Positions 36,135 to 44,706 of a stretch of 60,738 nucleotides of DNA are shown here, one piece after another. This stretch comes from an uncultured Muribaculaceae bacterium (GTDB taxonomy: Bacteria; Bacteroidota; Bacteroidia; Bacteroidales; Muribaculaceae): NCBI GenBank assembly GCA_910586595.1, contig CAJUJB010000014.1, forward strand, positions 1-60,738, in the 5' to 3' direction. Every line of letters begins with the position of its first letter. The first letter of the stretch is position 1. The notes beneath the pieces are model-generated. The model saw only the letters and a program-made list of their open reading frames with translations. It made no database searches and was not told the DNA's origin. The translations under genes and the position numbers were made by a program.

Positions 36135-37088
36135 ATGAAAAAGTCTCTGCTCACACTCATCACATTGGCGTTAGCCCTGGGCCTGCACGCTCAGAAGGTT
36201 GAGATGCTCCCCTTCGGCGACTTCAACAACTGGGTTACCCGAAATATAAAAGAATCACGCATAATCGGCGGACACGAAAAACAGTGTTACGCCATCGGCC
36301 CGACCGTCACCATCAACGGCGACAAACCATACACCAACACCGGCGGCTCACCCTGGGCCTCATCTAATGTCATGGCCAAGGTAATGGGCGTGACCAAGGT
36401 CAGCAACGCTGTATTTCCCGACGAACGGTCGGCCGGAAACAAGTGCGCCAAGCTCACCACAATGATGGAAGAATGCAAGGCTATGGGCATAGTCGACGTC
36501 GACGTGCTCGTGGCAGGCACCATCTTCCTCGGCAAGATGCTCGAGCCGGTCAAATCAACCTCCGACCCCTACTCCAAGATGGAGATGGGCATTCCCTTCA
36601 CCCGCAAGCCCAAGGCTCTACGCTACGACTATAAACTCATCATCCCTAACGCCGACATGATTTATTCAAGCGGCTTTGGTAAACAGAAAACCATACCCGG
36701 CAAAGACCGCGCCGACGTGCTCATCATACTCCAGCGTCGCTGGGAAGATGCCTCCGGCCACATCTATGCCAAGCGTGTGGGCACAGGCCGCGAGCGGCTC
36801 GGCCGATCGACCAACGGCTGGATCAACGACCACCGTGTGACCGTGAAATACGGCGACATCACCAAGCAGGCCGGCTACAACGACCGCATGGGCCTCATCC
36901 CGGCAGAAAACAGCTACTATGCCCGCAACTCTAAAGGCAAGATGGTGCCAGTGGAGGAAGTCGGATGGGATAGTGCCGACGCCACCCCGACACATCTTAT
37001 CGTGATGTTCTCGTCGGGCAGCGGCGAGCCATATACCGGCACCATCGGCTCAACCTTCTGGGTCGACAATGTAGGACTTGTATTCTGA
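36135..37088 (+). CDS. Secreted PCMD-domain protein
   Basis: A 317-residue exported protein with a signal peptide of about 19 residues ending LHAQ. The rest fits the putative carbohydrate metabolism domain (PCMD): an early PFGDFNNW string and a C-terminal FSSGSGEPYTGTIGSTFWVDNVGLVF ending, typical of a beta-sandwich fold. The family is common in gut Bacteroidota but poorly understood; some members are near glycan-use loci. The frame opens at 36099, but ATG 36135 starts the signal peptide. It ends at a strong hairpin. Confidence 0.75.
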   Translation: MKKSLLTLITLALALGLHAQKVEMLPFGDFNNWVTRNIKESRIIGGHEKQCYAIGPTVTINGDKPYTNTGGSPWASSNVMAKVMGVTKVSNAVFPDERSAGNKCAKLTTMMEECKAMGIVDVDVLVAGTIFLGKMLEPVKSTSDPYSKMEMGIPFTRKPKALRYDYKLIIPNADMIYSSGFGKQKTIPGKDRADVLIILQRRWEDASGHIYAKRVGTGRERLGRSTNGWINDHRVTVKYGDITKQAGYNDRMGLIPAENSYYARNSKGKMVPVEEVGWDSADATPTHLIVMFSSGSGEPYTGTIGSTFWVDNVGLVF

Positions 37089-37101
37089 CTCTGATATACA
37101 C

Positions 37102-37145
37102 AAAAAATGCTGACATCGGCGCGAGCCTGCATGTCAGCATTTTTT
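37102..37145. terminator. Bidirectional intrinsic terminator
   Basis: A perfect 15-bp stem (37102-37116 with 37131-37145) starts with six A and ends with six T residues, with a 14-nt loop. It can stop both the PCMD gene and the leftward tRNA-Gln. Confidence 0.85.
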
Positions 37146-37148
37146 GCG

Positions 37149-37219
37149 TAGTCTTACCAGGATTCGAACCTGGACAGACAGAACCAAAACCTGTAGTGCT
37201 ACCATTACACCATAAGACT
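37149..37219 (-). tRNA. tRNA-Gln (TTG)
   Basis: A 71-nt cloverleaf on the minus strand: acceptor AGTCTTA with TAAGACT, D arm with GTAATGGTAG, anticodon stem ACAGG/TCTGT around loop TTTTGGT with anticodon TTG, and T arm CCAGG-TTCGAAT-CCTGG. The discriminator base is A, and CCA is not encoded. Confidence 0.95.
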
Positions 37220-37263
37220 ATCCTGTCTGCTCAACCCACCACATTTAGCGGGCTAAAGCGTTG

Positions 37264-37295
37264 CAAAATTACGCATTTTCCAGCTATCGGCCAAA
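37264..37295 (-). promoter_or_regulatory. tRNA-Gln promoter
   Basis: On the minus strand TTTG (37295-37292), 20 nt and TAATTTTG (37271-37264) match the Bacteroidota promoter exactly, about 45 nt before the tRNA. Confidence 0.75.
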
Positions 37296-37356
37296 TTTTA
37301 AACGATTTTTTTCGCGCGGTTCTTTTGTTTTTAGGTTAAAAAAGAATGGGCATATT

Positions 37357-37770
37357 TTACACTAAATCGGAAGGGATGAAATAGTCCGTTAAATCCTTCA
37401 TGTTTCCATTCATGCCACGCCAAATATACCTCCCATTCTCTTTGTATACATGAATAGGATAACCTTTGTTAGCCCATCGTCCATTGTAATTCTCTTTTTC
37501 AAAGGATAGGAGAACTTCTCGAGATAATACTAAGACTCCATCATACCCAACAGCGTAAAGTAGGTAATCAATCGTAGTTCTAATATCATCTTCATTATAG
37601 CTGGTTTCCCACTCGCCACAAGAGAGAAGTGACGAATGACGAAAAGCGACTAAACCTTTCTTGGTCTTTATCAACTTTTTACGCCCAAGCAATATTTGAC
37701 ACGGGGAAAAGTCTTCTGGAAGTAGATTTACAGATTCTTCAAAGGTAAGAGCTTTTACATTTCTTTTCAT
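37357..37770 (-). CDS. Hypothetical protein, AT-rich orphan
   Basis: A 137-residue soluble protein with no signal peptide and no family I recognise. It begins MKRNVKALTFEES, is rich in Lys, Asn, Tyr and Trp (for example ENYNGRWANKGYPIHVYK), and ends PSDLV. The codon use is AT-biased, quite unlike the GC-rich genes on either side. It sits just upstream of tRNA-Gln with no obvious partner gene. Possible readings are a transferred orphan or an immunity-like protein, but nothing in the sequence decides this. The frame is uninterrupted from ATG to stop. Confidence 0.6.
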   Translation of the reverse strand: MKRNVKALTFEESVNLLPEDFSPCQILLGRKKLIKTKKGLVAFRHSSLLSCGEWETSYNEDDIRTTIDYLLYAVGYDGVLVLSREVLLSFEKENYNGRWANKGYPIHVYKENGRYIWRGMNGNMKDLTDYFIPSDLV

Positions 37771-37838
37771 TAGCCTGAGAATTAATTGTTACTTAACAGC
37801 TGTTATTAATAAAATTCATCGTACCCAATGCAATATTC

Positions 37839-40568
37839 CTACCTCTTCACAGCCGATTTGAGATACTCGAAGATGGCGGGGCTCATGGGGCGCGGAGGAT
37901 TGGCATCGACCACTTTACCGTCGGGAGAAATAAGGCGGTACGAAGGGAAGCCTGTCATTGAAAAGGCGGTCATAATCAATTCTGAGGCATCGTCGTCACT
38001 CACAAAGTAATTATGACAGTTAGCGGGCAGCCCGGAAATAAGCTCGGGCCATACCTTCATATTCGATTTGAGGGCTACCCCGACAAACACTACATCGTCG
38101 CCGGTCATGAAGCGTGCCACCTCCGGGAGAGCCTTTAGCTCAGCCCGACACGGGCCGCACCATGTTGCCCACATATCAAGGTAAACAGTCTTGCCGGCAT
38201 ATTCCTTTGCCAACAAGGAGGCCAGATCGGTATACGGCACCGCCACGGCTTTTCCATCCTCAAACGCATATATTGCGCCCGGAAGGGTGACAGCGGGTAC
38301 ATCGGTCGCCTCTGGCTCCGCTGGGCAAGCAAGACGGTAGACACTCTCCAGCGCGAAAAGATTGCGTGCTACGTCGGTCATCTCTCCATCCTCAGCTGCC
38401 TTGAGCAGCATTATGTCGCGGGCAATCCCGAGCGGATGCCGCGCCGCTATAGTGTCAATCAAGGCCTCAGGCGACGCCACCTCGTCCTCCAATGCATTGA
38501 CATAGGCCGAGACATGATAGGGGAACATCATATCCGCGGCATTGCGGCTGTCGTCGAGCTTCCAGATAGGGTCGCTCATGAGCTTGACGCGCACCTCTCC
38601 CCGGCCAGGATAGTCGAGGGCCGCGTTGGCTACAGTGAATAGGGCCTCGCGTTTCAGCAGGTCACGCACGGCGGCCTCTATCGACATCGAGTCGGCGTAG
38701 GCATCTATTACCGAGTCGTTGCGCTCAACCTTGCCGTACAACTCGGTGAGGAAATCGGCCAATGGGGCATCTGGCCGGGAAAATTCGTTGTAAAAGGTCG
38801 GAGCCATCGCGGTGTAGGCCCGGCTGAACTGATTGTTGAAGGCTGCTCGGTCGCCATAAAACACAGGGGCAGAGTCGAGGTCTGACGCATCGATTTCGAA
38901 GTATAGAGAGTCGCCCGGCTCGGCATAGGCTCCATAAAACCGGCGGTCGTAATACACTGTGAAATTATGGGCGTAAGGCAAGTCCATCTCCACAGAGAAT
39001 TTACCCTCCGGATCAAGCTCCACGGCATAGCGGCTTGAATTGCGGTCTGGGTTGCAGGCTATCGGAGCAATGACTCGGGCCGAGTTCTCTCCGAGATTTT
39101 TCACCTGCCCGCAGACTTTGACGGGCCGGGCCGGCAATTTTGCCGCGATAGCCTTGACAAGGTCAGGCATGCGCTCCGACTCCTCGAATCGTTTCACAAG
39201 CAACTCGCCATCAGAGCCGTAGAGCGCCACATGAGGTATGGCAAGATTTCCGTCGGCGTAGGAGAAGGTGGCAAATACCTCTTTGGCCAACTTCTCGGGC
39301 GCATGCACATGGTAGCCCTTAAGCTCATTGAAATTCACGAGTTTGCGGACGGCAGCGGCCTCCGACGGGCTATCGATGGAGATATAGAGAAGTTCCACGC
39401 CATTCTTTCGCGCAAACTCCTGCATAATCGGAGCCTCAGCAAAGGCCTTGCGGCACGGCCCACACCAGGTTGCCCATAAGTCAACCACCACAGGGCGCCC
39501 CTTGAAGCGGGCCAGTACATCGGCGAGCGACGTGCTGTCGTCGGCTTCGATAAAGTGGATGTCGGGATTGGGCACGGCGGCATTGGCCTTATTGTTAAGC
39601 GCCACAGCTTTATGAACCAAGGGCAACAGCTGGCTCGCAGGATAGGCCGCTTCGAAGCCTGCGGCAAGCTCTGGCTGGAGCGTACTGAAATTGCCATCGC
39701 TGTCTTTTATAATGGCCAAGCCTATGAGTGCTTCGGCTGATTTACCGCTGAATTCCTTGGCATAAAACCGGGTAAGCTCGGCGGGAAGACTATCGCGCGA
39801 CACCATATTTTCTCCTGAGCAGGAGGAATAGAAGGCGCTTTGCGCCACCCGCGGAAAATAGAACGACAAGGCCGTCGACGCCTCGTCGAAATCAGCCCAT
39901 TTCTTCAAGCGGCGGTAAGAGTCAGCCCATTCTGATTCATCAAAGGAAGCCGGATGCATGCGCTTCGAAATAGACTGGCACACGTCATACATCTGCATCA
40001 CATTTACGGCTACATCCTGACGCAGAGCCTTACGGAGAGGCTTGGAGGCAGGCTTCAACAGACTGATGACACTGTCGGCATATGTGCGGAGTTTTGAATA
40101 GACCGTGGCAGCCGAACTATCCTGCTCGACCGCGCGAGGCCCCTGGCGGCGCGTTGCAAGCGTGAAAAAGTCAGACGCGACATTATCGGCCTCGTCAACT
40201 GCCGCTTGGTCGGCTGCGGTCATTCCAGACACTACGGTAATCGCATCGTCGGCGCGTGGATCGACCGAAACCTCGGTTATTCCATTATACAGATAGACGG
40301 GCTTGAACGAGGTCTTGTCTTTTGCAACCAGGCGCACATTCACACGTTCAACCGGCGCGCCATCTAACGACAATGTGAAAGAACTGTCGGCATCAAGCGT
40401 AGCAGGTATGTAGTCCGACACTAAAATTCCCCCATGCGAACGGCAATAGAGCAATTCCGCACCGTCGAGATTCTTGACATTACACTTGAAGATCAGTTCT
40501 TTTGCTCCGGCAGAGAAGGAGCTCAGCAACATCAGCAGAGCCAGGCCTGGAGCGATAATACGTGGCAT
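37839..40568 (-). CDS. Exported protein with two TlpA-like thioredoxin domains
   Basis: A 909-residue protein from ATG 40568, with a signal peptide of about 25 residues. Two thioredoxin-fold domains each have WCGPC active sites: Cys369/Cys372 and Cys804/Cys807. Before each comes a beta-rich segment (about 27-110 and 455-560) and a helical stretch, so the protein looks like a duplicated unit. TlpA-like proteins act in the periplasm as thiol-disulphide oxidoreductases, often in gut Bacteroidales with unknown substrates. The frame extends to 40637, overlapping the neighbour, but the signal peptide marks the later start. It follows the single-domain gene by 37 nt in a likely two-gene operon. Confidence 0.8.
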   Translation of the reverse strand: MPRIIAPGLALLMLLSSFSAGAKELIFKCNVKNLDGAELLYCRSHGGILVSDYIPATLDADSSFTLSLDGAPVERVNVRLVAKDKTSFKPVYLYNGITEVSVDPRADDAITVVSGMTAADQAAVDEADNVASDFFTLATRRQGPRAVEQDSSAATVYSKLRTYADSVISLLKPASKPLRKALRQDVAVNVMQMYDVCQSISKRMHPASFDESEWADSYRRLKKWADFDEASTALSFYFPRVAQSAFYSSCSGENMVSRDSLPAELTRFYAKEFSGKSAEALIGLAIIKDSDGNFSTLQPELAAGFEAAYPASQLLPLVHKAVALNNKANAAVPNPDIHFIEADDSTSLADVLARFKGRPVVVDLWATWCGPCRKAFAEAPIMQEFARKNGVELLYISIDSPSEAAAVRKLVNFNELKGYHVHAPEKLAKEVFATFSYADGNLAIPHVALYGSDGELLVKRFEESERMPDLVKAIAAKLPARPVKVCGQVKNLGENSARVIAPIACNPDRNSSRYAVELDPEGKFSVEMDLPYAHNFTVYYDRRFYGAYAEPGDSLYFEIDASDLDSAPVFYGDRAAFNNQFSRAYTAMAPTFYNEFSRPDAPLADFLTELYGKVERNDSVIDAYADSMSIEAAVRDLLKREALFTVANAALDYPGRGEVRVKLMSDPIWKLDDSRNAADMMFPYHVSAYVNALEDEVASPEALIDTIAARHPLGIARDIMLLKAAEDGEMTDVARNLFALESVYRLACPAEPEATDVPAVTLPGAIYAFEDGKAVAVPYTDLASLLAKEYAGKTVYLDMWATWCGPCRAELKALPEVARFMTGDDVVFVGVALKSNMKVWPELISGLPANCHNYFVSDDDASELIMTAFSMTGFPSYRLISPDGKVVDANPPRPMSPAIFEYLKSAVKR

Positions 40569-40605
40569 ACGATCGGGTGTTTTAAATTTATAGATTGTGA
40601 TTGAA

Positions 40606-41865
40606 TTATTCAAGCAGTGAGGCAAGCATGTGCTCAAGTTCGTCGGGCGAAGGGTCTATGGCGAGTATGATGCCGTTCCGGTCGACAAGCACCGTCCGGC
40701 TCGGTGAAGCCGGGTTGCCGTATAGAGTCCATATCATGTTGCAGTCGTTTATCTCAGCTAACGAGGGCCACGGTATACCATCTTTCACCATAGCCGCACG
40801 CATGGCCTCATCCGATTCAAACTCGCGTCCGATGCCAATGACTGTGAATCCGAGCGGACTGAAGCGATCATACAGCGGTATAAGCTCACGCGAATGCTGG
40901 CGGCAGGGGCCACACCATGAGGCCCAGAGATCTATTAGCGCCACTTTGCCGTCGATAAACGTGCTTATACGCTTCATCTCACCGTCGGCGTCGAGAGCCT
41001 CCACATCGGTGTAGCGGGTGCCTACGTTGGCAACCTCATGGCGATAGACCGGAATCAACTTTTCGATTGACTCCACATATGGATGCCCGGCGAAACGGCC
41101 CCGGTAATATTTCTCGTAAAGGTCGGCATAGAGCAACTGGCGCCCGGTGGAAGGCACCCACATTCTCGAGGCAATCCGATGCAGCCCGGCTACCGACACA
41201 TTCGTTGCCACAAAGGCCGAGTCGGCATCCTCCATAAGTGTCTCAACACGATCCGACAATTCGTTGAGCCGCCGCCCGGCGGCGGAGTACTTTCGCCCGG
41301 CGCGGTCGAGCGAGTCCATGCGCGCCCTCAGAGCGGCATATTCCGCATCATCAGCTGTCTGCCAGCTTTTCTCACGCAACGCCAGGTACTCAGGGTCAAG
41401 ATCCAGATTGGCGGGATAGAGCGAGTCGCATAAAGCCTCGTATTCCTTATACTCGGGCATATTCTCCACCGACGCCATGCGGCCGAAGTAGGCCACGGTC
41501 TCAGGCATTGTGGTCGACGACGTAACCCTTACTTCTCCGTCGACAGCCTTCACATCAAAATTGATAGATCCATCTTCGGAGAAAAACGAGTTTTCTGCTG
41601 AAAAACTACGCGGCTGGGTCTCCGTGCAGAGATAATAATAACGGGCATGGTCGCCCTGAATATCGTAGGCAAATTTACCGTCGATAACCGGCACAGCGAC
41701 GCGCGGAGTATAGAAGGGATGAGGGCCATCCTGCACAAGCAATACCGTATCGACTCCCGAACCGGGAGCTACCGTTCCGGCAACATGAGTGACATGAGCG
41801 TAGCACACTGGCAAAGATAAAAATAGGCCGGCAACAGATAGGAAGGTAGTCAGTTTATTATCCAT
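40606..41865 (-). CDS. Exported TlpA-like thioredoxin-domain protein
   Basis: A 419-residue protein with a signal peptide ending near residue 23 (CYAHV). A beta-rich N-terminal segment (DUF4369-like, about 25-120) and a helical middle precede a C-terminal thioredoxin domain with WCGPC at Cys318/Cys321 and a cis-proline loop (GNPASPSRT). Likely a periplasmic thiol-disulphide oxidoreductase. A TAACTTCG sequence (41897-41890 on the minus strand) may be its -7 box. The next gene has the same fold twice, suggesting related roles. Confidence 0.8.
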   Translation of the reverse strand: MDNKLTTFLSVAGLFLSLPVCYAHVTHVAGTVAPGSGVDTVLLVQDGPHPFYTPRVAVPVIDGKFAYDIQGDHARYYYLCTETQPRSFSAENSFFSEDGSINFDVKAVDGEVRVTSSTTMPETVAYFGRMASVENMPEYKEYEALCDSLYPANLDLDPEYLALREKSWQTADDAEYAALRARMDSLDRAGRKYSAAGRRLNELSDRVETLMEDADSAFVATNVSVAGLHRIASRMWVPSTGRQLLYADLYEKYYRGRFAGHPYVESIEKLIPVYRHEVANVGTRYTDVEALDADGEMKRISTFIDGKVALIDLWASWCGPCRQHSRELIPLYDRFSPLGFTVIGIGREFESDEAMRAAMVKDGIPWPSLAEINDCNMIWTLYGNPASPSRTVLVDRNGIILAIDPSPDELEHMLASLLE

Positions 41866-41915
41866 GGCTTATGTTAGTCAATCGAAGCACGAAGTTACGA
41901 ATAAATACTGATTTT

Positions 41916-41947
41916 TTTGTCGGTATCGTTTTTTATTTTTATTTTTG
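41916..41947 (+). promoter_or_regulatory. Promoter of the DUF4254-GT9-ruvB-uvrC series
   Basis: TTTG (41916-41919), 20 nt and TATTTTTG (41940-41947) match the Bacteroidota promoter exactly. It lies 31 nt upstream of the first start. Confidence 0.7.
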
Positions 41948-41977
41948 TGTAATAAACTAACGAATCCGCTCTACGCT

Positions 41978-42583
41978 ATGAAATTCGCAGAGAAAAGCTA
42001 TAAGATTTTTGAGCAGTCGGTTGCCGACTATCACATTGACGATGATGTAGATGCCCCGACCCGCAATCCCTACGACACCTCCACCGTAGAAGGAGTGCTC
42101 TATGCAAAAAACCGCATCGATGCCGTGCAGTGGCATCTTGAAGATATAATCCGCGATCCGGAGATTGATCCTGTAGCAGCCCTTGAGCTAAAACGCCGTA
42201 TCGACCGCTCTAATCAGGAGCGTACCGATATGGTAGAGGAACTCGACAGTTACTTCCGCTCGCTGTATGCCGACGTGAAAGTTCTCCCCGACGCCACCAT
42301 CAACACCGAGAGTCCGGCGTGGGCATTCGACCGTCTTTCAATCCTCGCCCTGAAGATCTACCACATGGCCGCCGAAGCCTCGCGCAGCGACGCCTCCGAC
42401 GAACACCGCGCCCGCTGCGCAGCCAAGCTTGCCGTGCTTGAAGAGCAGCGTACCGACCTCATATCAGCAATCGACGCCCTGCTCGACGACATTGCCGCAG
42501 GCCGGAAGTACATGAAGGTCTACCGACAGATGAAGATGTACAACGACACCGACACCAATCCCGTGCTGTATGGCGCAAAATAA
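41978..42583 (+). CDS. DUF4254-family protein
   Basis: A 201-residue soluble, mostly helical protein of the DUF4254 family, seen across Bacteroidota next to GT9 glycosyltransferases. YAKNRIDAVQWHLED and RTDMVEELDSYF strings fit the family. Function unknown. It overlaps the glycosyltransferase gene by 14 nt, so the pair is likely translated together, and a role in LPS or glycan synthesis is a reasonable inference. The frame is open from TTG 41945, but ATG 41978 lies just after the promoter. Confidence 0.75.
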   Translation: MKFAEKSYKIFEQSVADYHIDDDVDAPTRNPYDTSTVEGVLYAKNRIDAVQWHLEDIIRDPEIDPVAALELKRRIDRSNQERTDMVEELDSYFRSLYADVKVLPDATINTESPAWAFDRLSILALKIYHMAAEASRSDASDEHRARCAAKLAVLEEQRTDLISAIDALLDDIAAGRKYMKVYRQMKMYNDTDTNPVLYGAK

Positions 42584-43661
42584 GCAAAAAAATATGCGTC
42601 AGGGCATGCGCACGGCGCTCATCACCCGCTTCTCTGCACTGGGTGACGTGGCCATGACCATTCCCGCAGTATACAGTGCCTGCCGCTGTTACCCCGACGT
42701 GCGCTTCGTGATGGTGACACGCCCCGGATTGACACGTCTGTTTATCAACGCGCCGTCCAACCTGGAGGTTATCGGGGCCGACGTAAACGGTGAATATGCC
42801 GGTGTGAACGGCATGCGCCGTCTCGCATCAAAGCTGGTGAAAGACTACCACCCCGACGTGATGATAGATCTCCATCACGTCATCCGCACACGTCTGCTCA
42901 CCATATTCCTCCGCCTGAGAGGTGTGCCGGCAGTGCACCTCATCAAGCCCCGTGCACAGCGCAAGGCAATCACACGCCAGCACAACAAAATTATGGAGCC
43001 GATGGAGACACAGCGCGCACGTTACCGCGATGTCTTCCGCCGCGCGGGTCTTGGCATCACCAACAGCTTCGACGGCTTATTCCGCGACCGCAACACAGCG
43101 CCCGCGCGCCTCTATGAAGCCATTACCGCTCCAACACCGGCAGGCCAATCGTGGATAGGCATCGCCCCCTTCGCTGCACACCGCGGCAAAATCTATCCAC
43201 CCGAACAGATGGAGAAAGTCGTCCAGAAACTCCAGGCAGAAGCCGACAAAGGCCGTAATCTGCGCGTATTCCTTTTCGGAGGCGGCGATATGGAGCGTGA
43301 CCTCCTCGCAGGCTGGGCGGAAAAATACCCCTGCGCGACATCTCTTGCCGGCAAAAAATACGGATTCCCGGCAGAATTGGGTCTTCTGAACCATATCGAC
43401 GTAATGCTCTCGATGGATTCGGGCAATATGCACCTCGCAGCCATCGCCGGCACTCCAACCATCAGCATCTGGGGTGCCACCCACCCCTACTGCGGCTTCA
43501 AAGGCTGGCGTCTGAGCGATGCCGACATCATCCAGTTGCCTCTGCCGTGCCGCCCCTGCTCGGTCTACGGCAACAAGCCTTGCCTGACCGGCGATTACAA
43601 ATGCCTCACGGCAATCCGCCCGGAAGTTGTATTCAACAAGATAATGGGTAAACTCCCATAA
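42570..43661 (+). CDS. Glycosyltransferase family 9 protein (heptosyltransferase-like)
   Basis: A 363-residue protein with two Rossmann-like domains. ALITRFSALGDVAMTIP is the typical GT9 opening (after a short basic stretch), and SMDSGNMHLAAIAGTPTISIWGATHP is the C-terminal donor-binding string. GT9 enzymes add heptose or similar sugars to the LPS inner core. The donor here is unknown; many Bacteroidota GT9 proteins are not true heptosyltransferases. Alternative starts exist at Met9 and Met13. Confidence 0.85.
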   Translation: MAQNKQKNMRQGMRTALITRFSALGDVAMTIPAVYSACRCYPDVRFVMVTRPGLTRLFINAPSNLEVIGADVNGEYAGVNGMRRLASKLVKDYHPDVMIDLHHVIRTRLLTIFLRLRGVPAVHLIKPRAQRKAITRQHNKIMEPMETQRARYRDVFRRAGLGITNSFDGLFRDRNTAPARLYEAITAPTPAGQSWIGIAPFAAHRGKIYPPEQMEKVVQKLQAEADKGRNLRVFLFGGGDMERDLLAGWAEKYPCATSLAGKKYGFPAELGLLNHIDVMLSMDSGNMHLAAIAGTPTISIWGATHPYCGFKGWRLSDADIIQLPLPCRPCSVYGNKPCLTGDYKCLTAIRPEVVFNKIMGKLP

Positions 43662-43670
43662 TACCCGCCT

Positions 43671-44696
43671 ATGCAACAGGAAGATTTCGACATCCGCAAT
43701 CAGGCAGCCTCGGGCTCTGAGACCGATTTTGAAAAAGCGCTCCGCCCGGGGCGCTTTGAGTCGTTCAATGGCCAAGAAAAAATCATCGAGAACCTGAAGG
43801 TATTCACCGCAGCCGCTAAGCTCCGCTCTGAAGCCCTCGACCATATACTGCTCTTCGGCCCTCCCGGACTTGGCAAAACTACGCTTGCCGGAATCGTGGC
43901 CAACGAACTCGGAGTAGGCATAAAAATCACATCAGGGCCCGTGCTCGACAAGCCGGGTGATCTGGCAGGCATCCTCACCTCGCTGGAAGAAAATGATGTG
44001 TTATTCATCGACGAAATCCACCGCCTCAGCCCGGTGGTGGAAGAATACCTCTACTCGGCGATGGAAGACTACCGCATCGACATAATGATAGACAAGGGCC
44101 CCGGTGCACGCTCCGTGCAGCTCACCCTCAGCCCCTTCACATTAGTTGGAGCCACAACCCGCAGCGGTCTGCTCACCTCGCCTCTGCGCGCCCGCTTCGG
44201 CATCAAGTGTCACCTTGAGTACTACGATCACCCGGTGCTGGAGCGAATTGTGCTACGCTCAGCCGCCCTGCTCAGGGTTCCATGCACATCGGAGGCCGCC
44301 GCCGAGATAGCCATGCGCAGCCGTGGCACCCCACGTATCGCCAACGCCCTCCTCCGACGTGTGCGCGACTTCGCCCAGGTAAAAGGCTCCGGTGAAATTG
44401 ACCTCGACATCGCCCGCTATGCGCTTGAGGCGCTAAACATTGACCGCTATGGCCTCGACGAGATCGACAACAAGATTCTCGGCACCATAATACGCAAATT
44501 CAAAGGCGGCCCGGTTGGCCTGACCACCATAGCGACCGCACTTGGCGAAGATCCGGGCACTATAGAAGAAGTCTACGAACCTTATCTCATCAAAGAAGGT
44601 TTTATCAAGCGTACACCCCGCGGACGTGAAGTCACACCACTCGCCTACGAGCATCTCGGCGAAAACCGCATAGATGACTTCGGCCTCTTCGGTTGA
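43671..44696 (+). CDS. ruvB: Holliday junction branch-migration helicase RuvB
   Basis: A 341-residue AAA+ motor. Walker A GPPGLGKT is at residues 63-70, Walker B is LFIDEIHRLS, and the arginine finger lies in GATTRSGLLTSPLRARFG. The winged-helix C-terminal domain ends DDFGLFG. RuvB hexamers drive branch migration with RuvA. No ruvA or ruvC is nearby. It lies nine nucleotides after the GT9 gene. Confidence 0.97.
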   Translation: MQQEDFDIRNQAASGSETDFEKALRPGRFESFNGQEKIIENLKVFTAAAKLRSEALDHILLFGPPGLGKTTLAGIVANELGVGIKITSGPVLDKPGDLAGILTSLEENDVLFIDEIHRLSPVVEEYLYSAMEDYRIDIMIDKGPGARSVQLTLSPFTLVGATTRSGLLTSPLRARFGIKCHLEYYDHPVLERIVLRSAALLRVPCTSEAAAEIAMRSRGTPRIANALLRRVRDFAQVKGSGEIDLDIARYALEALNIDRYGLDEIDNKILGTIIRKFKGGPVGLTTIATALGEDPGTIEEVYEPYLIKEGFIKRTPRGREVTPLAYEHLGENRIDDFGLFG

Positions 44697-44706
44697 CAGA
44701 TTAATT

